NCBI RefSeq assembly: GCF_003594875.1 | Contig: NZ_QZEY01000004.1 | Span: forward strand, 248,001-312,000 | Origin: Bailinhaonella thermotolerans | GTDB lineage: Bacteria > Actinomycetota > Actinomycetes > Streptosporangiales > Streptosporangiaceae | DNA length: 64,000 bases | Direction of reading: 5' to 3' | In this document: positions 57,800 through 64,000 of the stretch, in pieces | How positions within the stretch are numbered: position 1 is the first letter of the stretch | How the letters are laid out: the number at the start of each line of letters is the position of its first letter | The notes under the pieces: model-generated | Seen by the model: only the letters and a program-made list of their open reading frames with translations | Databases searched by the model: none | Told to the model about the DNA's origin: nothing | Position numbers and translations under genes: made by a program

Positions 57800-57820
57800 C
57801 CCGCCGGGTTCTCCGGCGGG
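57800..57820 (-). other. Stem-loop between ABC and peptide genes
   Basis: CCCGCCGG / CCGGCGGG arms (8 bp) with a 5-base loop, between the ABC stop and the Shine-Dalgarno of the peptide gene. It could protect or process a separate, abundant peptide mRNA. Confidence 0.55.
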
Positions 57821-57824
57821 GGGC

Positions 57825-59639
57825 CTATCGGGCCGCCTCCTGGTAGCCGGCCGACTGGAGGCGGAACAGGCGGGCGTAGTCGCCGTCCGCGGCCATGAGG
57901 TCGTCATGGCGGCCGCGCTCGGCGACGACGCCGTCGCGGAGCACCACGATCAGGTCGGCGTCGCGCACGGTGTTGAGCCGGTGGGAGATGAGCAGGCTGG
58001 TCGCGCCTTCGCGCTGCGCGCGGGTCCGGGCGTGCACCTCGGCCTCGGCCTCGGGGTCCAGGCCGGAGCTGGGCTCGTCCAGGATCATCAGGTCGCGCCC
58101 GCGCCGCAGGAACGCCCTGGCCAGCGCCACCCGCTGCCACTGGCCGCCCGACAGCACCACGCCGGTCTCGGGGTCCTCGCGGTCCTCCTCGCTGAAGAAC
58201 GTGCGGGTGAGCAGCGTCTCGTAGCCGCGGGGGAGGGCGGCCAGCGTCTCGTGCACCCCGGCCAGGCCGGCGGCCTCCCGGATCCGGTCCTCCGCCCCCA
58301 GGGCGGACAGGTCGCCGATGGCGACGTTGTCGGCGGCGGACAGGTCGTAGTGCATGTGGTCCTGGAAGACGGCGCTGATGCGCTCGCGCAGCGCGGCGGG
58401 GTCCATCTCACGCAGGTCCACGCCGTCCCACAGGATGCTCCCGCGCGTCGGGTCGTAGAACCGGCACAGCAGCTTGACCAGCGTGGACTTGCCGGCCCCG
58501 TTGAGCCCGACCAGCGCGACCGACGCCCCGCGCGGGATGCGCAGGCTCACGCCGCGCAGGATCCAGGGGTGCTCGTCGCTGTACCTGAACCACACGTCGC
58601 GCAGCTCGACGCCGTGCTCCAGCGGGCCGGTGGCGACGGGCTCGGCCGGGACCGGGAGGTCGGGCTCGGCCGTCAGCACGGCCGCGTGGTGGCCGAACAT
58701 CAGCAGGTTCTGGTGGGTGGAGCCGAACGACCCGACGAGCGCGTTCAGCGCGCCCTGCACCGACGCGACTCCGACCACGAACAGCGACACGTCGCCCACG
58801 GTGAGCGCGCCCGCGCCGGCCGAGAGGATCGCCCAGACCAGGCCGCCGCCCGCGACGGCCGCCCCGAGCAGGGACAGGCCGCCCTCGCTCGCCAGTTCGC
58901 GCAGGTCCATCCGCCGCTCGGCCGCGTTGACCTGGCCCAGCTCGCCCAGCAGCCGGCCGCGCAGGAAGCCGCCGCTGCCGAACAGCCGGACCTCCTTGGC
59001 CGCCGCGACGCTGCTGAGCAGGTTGCCGTAGAAGAACTGGCGCCGCTCGGCCGGGCCCATCTCCATCGCCAGCTCGGCGCGGCGCCGCGACAGCCGTACC
59101 TGGACCGCCAGGGAGGGCGCGCCGGCCGCGAGCACGATCAGGGTCATGACCGGGCTGAGCACCAGCAGCGAGCCGACGAAGCCGACCAGCGTGATCGCCG
59201 CCTGCGCCAGCGTGAAGAAGCCGCTGACCAGGCCCTCGCCGGCGCCGGCCGACTGCTGGGCGAGCCGCATCCGGTCCAGGAAGCGGGGGTCCTCGAAGCG
59301 GGCCAGGCCCAGGAACCGCTCGGTGGTCGCCGCGAACAGCCGCTCGGTCGCCCGCACCGTGAACCGGCGGCCGAGTTCGCGCCCGGTGTAGGAGGCGAGC
59401 TGGGGCAGCGCGGCGGTCGCGAGCCCGGCCACCGCCAGGCCGGCGGCCAGCGGCGCGAGCCGCGCGGTCGCGCCGGATCCGGCCAGGTCGTCGATGACCA
59501 GCTTGGTCAGCCACGCGACGCTGACCGGGGCGAGTCCCTGGGCGGCCATCACCACCAGGTAGCCGATGAGCAGCCGGGGCGAGGCGTCCCAGGCGGCGCG
59601 GGCCGCGGCTCGCGCCGAGGTGAGCAGGTCAGGCGCCAT
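57825..59639 (-). CDS. ABC exporter, fused permease/ATPase (peptide cassette)
   Basis: 604 aa. Six membrane helices (about 20-300) and ATPase with Walker A GLNGAGKST, signature LSGGQWQRV, Walker B LMILDEPSSGLD, H-loop LISHRLNT. No N-terminal C39 peptidase domain, so a leader would need another protease or be exported whole. FGYSDEHPW-type A-loop (DVWFRYSDEHPW) fits the lantibiotic/bacteriocin-export branch. It overlaps the thioredoxin gene by 11 nt and precedes the Cys-rich peptide gene by 45 nt, so the peptide is its probable cargo. Confidence 0.92.
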   Translation of the reverse strand: MAPDLLTSARAAARAAWDASPRLLIGYLVVMAAQGLAPVSVAWLTKLVIDDLAGSGATARLAPLAAGLAVAGLATAALPQLASYTGRELGRRFTVRATERLFAATTERFLGLARFEDPRFLDRMRLAQQSAGAGEGLVSGFFTLAQAAITLVGFVGSLLVLSPVMTLIVLAAGAPSLAVQVRLSRRRAELAMEMGPAERRQFFYGNLLSSVAAAKEVRLFGSGGFLRGRLLGELGQVNAAERRMDLRELASEGGLSLLGAAVAGGGLVWAILSAGAGALTVGDVSLFVVGVASVQGALNALVGSFGSTHQNLLMFGHHAAVLTAEPDLPVPAEPVATGPLEHGVELRDVWFRYSDEHPWILRGVSLRIPRGASVALVGLNGAGKSTLVKLLCRFYDPTRGSILWDGVDLREMDPAALRERISAVFQDHMHYDLSAADNVAIGDLSALGAEDRIREAAGLAGVHETLAALPRGYETLLTRTFFSEEDREDPETGVVLSGGQWQRVALARAFLRRGRDLMILDEPSSGLDPEAEAEVHARTRAQREGATSLLISHRLNTVRDADLIVVLRDGVVAERGRHDDLMAADGDYARLFRLQSAGYQEAAR

Positions 59640-60171
59640 ACACGGATTCCGGCAGGGTGCGGATGCGGCGCAGGTCGCGGTCGGCCGCGACGACCAGGCC
59701 GCCGTCCTCCACGACGTACAGCGCGGGGAAGCCCTCGGGCTTGAAGGCGCGCTGCATCGGCCCGTCCGGATCCTCGACCACGACGCGGGCGACGGGCGAC
59801 AGCCGGTCGGTGTACTCGCGGGCGCCGAGGTCGTCGATGGCGTCCACGACGGCGAGCACCTGGGAGCGCGGCAGGCGGGCGGCGTACTCCTCGAACTCGG
59901 GCATGAGCTCCTTGCAGGGGGCGCACCCGGGCGAGAGGAAGGCCACGAGGGTATGGCCGGCGAGCAGCCCCCGCCCGACGGGTTCGCCCTCGGTGGTCGT
60001 CGCCGCGAAGTCCCCCACGACGTCGCCCGCGCGCAGCGACTGGTCGGGCGCCCCCTGCTTCGAGAGCAGATCGGCGTGCTGCCGCAACCGGCGCGCGAGC
60101 CCGAGCGAGATCAGCAGGTTGAACAGGCACAGAAGGGTGAGCAGGACGAGGGCCGCGACGACGAAGGCCAT
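59629..60171 (-). CDS. Membrane-anchored TlpA-like thioredoxin
   Basis: 180 aa from ATG 60171 (GGGAG five bases upstream; a GTG two codons earlier is possible). An N-terminal membrane anchor (AFVVAALVLLTLLCLFNLLI) is followed by a Lys/Arg-flanked linker and a TlpA/AhpC-TSA fold with CxxC in SPGCAPCKELMPEF and cis-Pro region EGFPALYVV. With the anchor at the N-terminus the domain should face outside. It heads the three-gene operon and would oxidise or isomerise disulfides in the exported 8-Cys peptide. Confidence 0.9.
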   Translation of the reverse strand: MAFVVAALVLLTLLCLFNLLISLGLARRLRQHADLLSKQGAPDQSLRAGDVVGDFAATTTEGEPVGRGLLAGHTLVAFLSPGCAPCKELMPEFEEYAARLPRSQVLAVVDAIDDLGAREYTDRLSPVARVVVEDPDGPMQRAFKPEGFPALYVVEDGGLVVAADRDLRRIRTLPESVYGA

Positions 60172-60226
60172 GTGCACTCCCGAATCCCGGCAGAGGCTTT
60201 AGGGATATCCGCAATTCCTCAGGGAG

Positions 60227-60254
60227 ATTGTCATTAGTCAGATATATCGGTCAA
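60227..60254 (-). promoter_or_regulatory. Promoter of the thioredoxin/ABC/peptide operon
   Basis: On the minus strand TTGACC (60249-60254), 16 bp, GACAAT (60227-60232). The -35 hexamer overlaps the TATCGGTCA motif (60245-60253), so a regulator bound there would contact or occlude RNA polymerase. The surrounding 100 bp are AT-rich and include the palindrome TGAATAATTCA at 60268-60278. Confidence 0.5.
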
Positions 60255-60397
60255 TAGTGCACAATTATGAATAATTCACGTTTAGCTCATGAATCGCTCA
60301 TCGCCGTGCCGTGCATCCGTGGCGGGGCCCGCTCCGTGCGCCGATCGCCCCTTCGGGCGGACCGCATGAAACACCCGATTCGGGGTACATCGGGCGG

Positions 60398-61948
60398 GTG
60401 GATCTCTCGGATTGGTTCCTGACGGAGGAGGAGCGGGGCAATCCGGAGACGCGCCTCGGCGCCTGGACGACCGGCAACCTCGTGCGCCCGCTCATCCACG
60501 GGGCCGCCTACTTCGCCGAGCTGCGGCGACGCGTGGAGCGGCTGGGCAAGGACGACCTGCTGCTCTTCGCCGACTGGCGCGGCGACCCCGACGAACTCCT
60601 CGCCGACGACGGGCCCCCGGTGGCGGCGGCGATGGCCGGGGCCGCCGAGCGCGGCGCCCTGGTGCGCGGCCTCATCTGGCGCTCCCACCTGGACCGGCTG
60701 CGGTTCAGCGCGGCCGAGAACCGGCACCTGGGGGAGGACATCGAGGCCGCGGGCGGGCAGTGCCTGCTCGACACCCGGGTCCCGCCGGGCGGGTCGCACC
60801 ACCAGAAGTTCGTGGTGCTGCGGCACGACCGGGAGCCCGACCACGACGTGGCCTTCGTCGGCGGCATCGACCTGTGCCACAGCCGCCGCGACGACGCCGC
60901 CCACCTCGGCGACCCGCAGGCCGCGCCCATGCCCGCGGTGTACGGCGAGCGCCCGCCCTGGCACGACGCGCAGGTGATGATCCAGGGACCCGCGGTGGCC
61001 GAGGTGGAGACGGTGTTCTGCGAACGCTGGGAGGACCCCGCGCCCGAGACCCGCCAGCCGCTGCGGCGGCTGCGCGACCACTTCGAGCGCATGGACGACG
61101 TGCCCGAACTGCCCCGGCCCGGCCCGCCGCCCCGGCCCGTGGGCACGCACGCCGTGCAACTCCTGCGGACGTACGCCTACCGGCGCTCGGCCTACCCGTT
61201 CGCGCCGCGCGGCGAGCGCAGCGTCGCCCGGGCCTACCGCAAGGTGCTGCGGCGGGCGCGGTCGCTGATCTACCTGGAGGACCAGTACCTGTGGTCCACC
61301 GAGGTGATCGAGCCGTTCGCCGAGGCGCTGGCGCGGGAGCCGGAGCTGCGCATGATCATCGTGGTGCCGCGCCACCCCGACCAGGACGGGTGGCTCGCGG
61401 GCCCGGCCAGCCTCATCGGCCGGGCGGCCGCGCTCGCCCGGCTGCGCGAGGCCGGCGGCGACCGGGTCGCGGTCTACGACCTGGAGAACCACGAGGGCAC
61501 GCCCGTCTACGTGCACGCCAAGGTGTGCGTCGTGGACGACGTGTGGGCGACCGTCGGCTCGGACAACGTCAACCTGCGCTCCTGGACCTTCGACTCCGAG
61601 CTGAGCTGCGCCGTCGTGGACGAGACACCCGACCCGCGCCCGCCGCGCGGGGCCCGGAAGTACGCCAGGGACCTGCGGCTCACCCTCGCGGCCGAGCACC
61701 TGGACCGGGACGACGTGGACGAGCTGGCCGATCCGGCGACGGCGTTCGCCGCGTTCGCCGACTCGGCCGCGCGGCTCGACGCCTGGCACCGGTCGGGCCG
61801 GCGGGGACCGCGCCCGCCCGGGCGGCTGCGGCCGCACCCGCAGCCCGGGCTGGGCCGGGTGCGGCGCGCCCTGGCCACGCCGCTCTACCGGATCGCCGTG
61901 GACCCCGACGGCCGCCCGCCGGGGCTCCGCCGCACCGGCGGGTTCTGA
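60398..61948 (+). CDS. Phospholipase D family protein
   Basis: 516 aa from GTG 60398 (VDLSDWFLTEEERGNPETRL, a usual family start). Two HKD motifs: HHQKFVVLRHD (His135, Lys137) and VHAKVCVVDDVW (His373, Lys375, Asp380), each followed by a glycine/serine-Asn segment (GGIDLCHSR; GSDNVNLRSW). Complete active site for a phosphatidyl- or nucleic-acid-type phosphodiesterase. No signal peptide or membrane helix, so cytoplasmic or peripheral. The Arg/Pro-rich C-terminus is probably disordered. Confidence 0.92.
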   Translation: MDLSDWFLTEEERGNPETRLGAWTTGNLVRPLIHGAAYFAELRRRVERLGKDDLLLFADWRGDPDELLADDGPPVAAAMAGAAERGALVRGLIWRSHLDRLRFSAAENRHLGEDIEAAGGQCLLDTRVPPGGSHHQKFVVLRHDREPDHDVAFVGGIDLCHSRRDDAAHLGDPQAAPMPAVYGERPPWHDAQVMIQGPAVAEVETVFCERWEDPAPETRQPLRRLRDHFERMDDVPELPRPGPPPRPVGTHAVQLLRTYAYRRSAYPFAPRGERSVARAYRKVLRRARSLIYLEDQYLWSTEVIEPFAEALAREPELRMIIVVPRHPDQDGWLAGPASLIGRAAALARLREAGGDRVAVYDLENHEGTPVYVHAKVCVVDDVWATVGSDNVNLRSWTFDSELSCAVVDETPDPRPPRGARKYARDLRLTLAAEHLDRDDVDELADPATAFAAFADSAARLDAWHRSGRRGPRPPGRLRPHPQPGLGRVRRALATPLYRIAVDPDGRPPGLRRTGGF

Positions 61949-61951
61949 GCC

Positions 61952-62650
61952 TCAGGAGCCCGGCAGCCCCGCGTGCGTGTCGATGACGGCGCGGTCGGCG
62001 GCGGCGATGCCCGCGTGCCAGCCCTCGGCGTTCACCACCCTGCGGGCGGAGCGCCTGGCCAGGCCGGGGAACCGGCGGGCGATCTCCTCCTCCACGGCCC
62101 GCTCCCGGCCGGACAGGAGCGGGACCAGGTCCGCGCCTGTGTCGGCGGACGCCTGCCGTACGGCCTCGCCCGACGCCTCCCGCAGGCGCTCGCCGATCCG
62201 CGCGGCGTACGCGCCGAGGAAGGCGTGGCGGAAGGAGCGCGTGCGGGAGCGGCCGGACGCGTCCCTGCGGGCGCCCGCGCGGGTCATCGCGGCCGCCGCC
62301 TGGAGCAGGAGCGAGGTGAACAGCACCTCGACCGCCTCCAGGTCCGCCGGGAACCCGAACACCGTGCTGTGCCCGAGCGGCCGGTTCCACACCGTCCGGC
62401 AGCGGTTCGCGCGCGCCACGGCCTCCAGGAGGGACGCCTTCGGCGTCTCGTACGGCCTGCGCACGTCCAGCCTGCGGCTCCGCACGCCCGCGTCGTCCCC
62501 CGCCAGGGCGGCCCGCGTCAGGTTGTGCCGGGTCATGAGGGCCTGCGCCGCCGCCGTGAACGTCTCGGCCTCGGCCTCGAACTCCGTCGCCTCCGCCTTG
62601 GCCAGCAGCGCGCGGACCCGCGCCAGCACCTTCTCGTCCGCCGTCTCCAC
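61952..62650 (-). CDS. DUF2786 domain protein
   Basis: About 232 aa from GTG 62650. The N-terminal DUF2786 segment is recognisable (VLARVRALLAKAEATEFEAEAETFTAAAQALMTRHNL); the rest is a helical domain with SFRHAFLGAYAARIGERLREA. DUF2786 proteins occur in phages and actinomycetes with no firm function. It converges on the PLD gene with a 3-bp gap between the two stops, which leaves no room for separate terminators. Confidence 0.82.
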   Translation of the reverse strand: METADEKVLARVRALLAKAEATEFEAEAETFTAAAQALMTRHNLTRAALAGDDAGVRSRRLDVRRPYETPKASLLEAVARANRCRTVWNRPLGHSTVFGFPADLEAVEVLFTSLLLQAAAAMTRAGARRDASGRSRTRSFRHAFLGAYAARIGERLREASGEAVRQASADTGADLVPLLSGRERAVEEEIARRFPGLARRSARRVVNAEGWHAGIAAADRAVIDTHAGLPGS

Positions 62651-62893
62651 GCCCCGTCCCCGCTCGGTCGCCCTGCCGTGCCGCCCGCCCCCGTTTCCGG
62701 CGCCCGTGCCCGGGGTTCCCGCGCCGGAACTCCGGGGGCGGCACGGCAAAAGTACTCGGGCCGCGGAAATGAGGGGGATCCGGCGTCGCCGAAACACCGT
62801 ATTCGGGGGTGGATTCGTGGGCTGCCCGGGGTGAATGAGGGTGGTGTGAGCTATGGTTCATGATCATGGGGACGTTCCGGGCAAGGTGGGCGG

Positions 62894-64000
62894 ATGGGTG
62901 GATTTAGCGGCTCCCACGGCGTACCTGCCCGGCGGGGGAGGCACGCCGCCCCGTCGCCCGTGGACCCCGGGCGAGCGGGGGCGGAAGGCCCCTGGCAGGC
63001 GCCCGGAGCCGGGATCAACCTCTTCGGCTGGAACATCATCGGGGGCCTGCTCTACGTGGGACAGGGCCTCCCCTCGGCGGCCCGGAACATGGTGGAGCCC
63101 GCGCTGATCGACCCCCGGCTGCCGGTGGACACCAGCGCGCCGGACTGGGCCGGGGAGGGCCTGGGCTACTACCCGTCCTACGACACGATCCCGCCCGCGA
63201 CCCGGGCCGCCTACCTCGCCTGGCTGTCGGACGGCAGGCGGTATCCGCGGGCGCCGCTCGGCTACGTGTTCCTCTATTTCTACGGTCTTGAGCGGCGCGT
63301 CCTGCACGACCTCCTCCAGGACCCGGCGGCGGCGACGTACGAACTGCCGATCATTCACGAGGAGATTCAGCGGCTGCTGTCCGTTTACGGCGGGCACGCG
63401 GCCTTCCGGGAGTACGCGGGACGGTTCGAGCGGGTCCTGCACCTGCTGTCGGGCAATCCGCCCGAACCCGCCGCGGGGACGCCCCCGCCGCTCGGGCTGC
63501 GGGCCGGGCTGGGCATGTTCGCCGCGCGCGAGACGCCGGTCCCGGCGGACTGGGCGCTGGCCTGGATCCGCTCGCACCCCGACTACCGGCCGCGCACGCC
63601 CATGACGCGCTGCGCCGCGGAGTTCGCCGCGCTCTTCCGCGTCCGGTACGGCGAACGCCACGGCGACGGGCTGGTCGTGCGGCCCGGGCGGGGGGAGGTC
63701 CCGCTCGGATACCGGCCCGCGAGCGCCGGGTTCCACGGGCTGGCCGAGATCACGCTGCCCGGGGTGCCCGACGTGTTCACCTCCCCGGCGGCGACGCGGA
63801 GGCTGGCCACCCTCGCGGACGAGTGCACGGCCGAGCTGGAGGCCTACAGCCGCTACCTGGGGAAGGCCCCGGGGGCGCGGGAGAGCGTGCAGGCGCGGGC
63901 GCTGCTCCCGGCCGAGCTGCTGGACGAGGAGTCGGGCGCGGCGGGCCGGGCACTGCGGTGGGCGCGCGAGCGCCTCGGCGACCGGGAGATGGCGCTGGCG
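62894..64000 (+). CDS. TerB N-terminal domain protein, 3' truncated by window edge
   Basis: Open frame from ATG 62894 (AAGGTGGGCGG immediately upstream) to the last base, at least 369 codons. After a Gly/Pro/Arg-rich N-terminus come the TerB_N hallmarks: LLYVGQGLPSAAR, EPALIDPRLPVD, GYYPSYDTIPPATRAAYLAW, GYVFLYFYGLERRVL. Full members carry TerB_N, TerB and TerB_C and belong to tellurite-resistance/stress or anti-phage modules; the rest lies outside the window. It is divergent from the DUF2786 gene. Confidence 0.85.
   Translation, partial: MGGFSGSHGVPARRGRHAAPSPVDPGRAGAEGPWQAPGAGINLFGWNIIGGLLYVGQGLPSAARNMVEPALIDPRLPVDTSAPDWAGEGLGYYPSYDTIPPATRAAYLAWLSDGRRYPRAPLGYVFLYFYGLERRVLHDLLQDPAAATYELPIIHEEIQRLLSVYGGHAAFREYAGRFERVLHLLSGNPPEPAAGTPPPLGLRAGLGMFAARETPVPADWALAWIRSHPDYRPRTPMTRCAAEFAALFRVRYGERHGDGLVVRPGRGEVPLGYRPASAGFHGLAEITLPGVPDVFTSPAATRRLATLADECTAELEAYSRYLGKAPGARESVQARALLPAELLDEESGAAGRALRWARERLGDREMALA

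Noticed and set aside
62853-63107. Short 84-codon frame at the start of the last gene
   Set aside because: The TerB_N motifs lie in another frame, open from 62864 to the window end with a ribosome binding site before ATG 62894.

Overview
The window comes from a very GC-rich actinomycete chromosome. Pointers are GTG/TTG starts, GTGA start-stop overlaps, GlnR-type operators, an adenylylatable GlnA with GlnE, an Scr1-type XRE regulator and an F420-type nitroreductase relative. The glnA2 - nadE - glnE - RDD - glnA order recalls the conserved nitrogen region of Streptomyces and its relatives. Streptosporangiales is my best guess for the order, but the sequence alone does not prove it. No rRNA, tRNA, prophage, transposase or CRISPR array was seen.

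Layout. 1-2.9 kb: 3' part of a STAND/WD40 signalling protein. 2.9-8.9 kb: glnA2 and nadE, separated by an AT-richer five-gene operon built around an Scr1/DUF5753 XRE regulator and a DUF6879 protein. 8.9-12.9 kb: a SARP-response-regulator fusion and an MFS exporter divergent from an ArsR-like regulator. 13-20 kb: glnE, a MarR/ABC exporter pair, a lipoprotein. 20-26 kb: small redox and regulatory genes, including two aldo/keto reductases with clear palindromic operators. 26-32 kb: a Ser/Thr kinase, an arginase-family enzyme, and a coupled ECF sigma / Ogt-Ada / repeat-protein operon. 32-33.7 kb: glnA with a well-spaced GlnR double box. 33.8-42.3 kb: accessory genes, including a single-chain double MarR protein, hemerythrin, NADAR, a frameshifted gene and an HxlR/aldo-keto reductase pair. 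42.8-56.6 kb: a ROK-controlled alpha-gluco-oligosaccharide locus (ABC importer, GH15, three GH31). 56.7-60.2 kb: an atypical orphan response regulator facing a three-gene cassette (anchored thioredoxin, ABC exporter, 8-Cys 66-aa peptide). 60.4-64 kb: a phospholipase D protein, a DUF2786 protein and the start of a TerB_N protein.

How the genes work together. GlnA is the assimilatory glutamine synthetase and carries the Tyr target of GlnE. GlnA2 lacks that Tyr but shares the GlnR box, so both can be placed in one nitrogen regulon. The sugar locus reads as secreted or surface cleavage (signal-peptide GH31), uptake (binding protein plus two permeases) and intracellular breakdown (GH15, GH31), under a ROK repressor. 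The cassette at 57.6-60.2 kb looks like a disulfide-rich exported peptide system. Its promoter region shares the 9-bp motif TATCGGTCA with the promoter of the regulator that faces it. I regard it as the best candidate for an undescribed system in the window.

Structure outside genes. The 10-bp palindrome GCCGTACGGC recurs at the 3' sides of genes, four times as a 19-bp tandem. A roughly 145-bp interspersed repeat occurs twice in opposite orientation (near 38.1 and 42.55 kb). Several strong terminator hairpins and short operator palindromes are visible.
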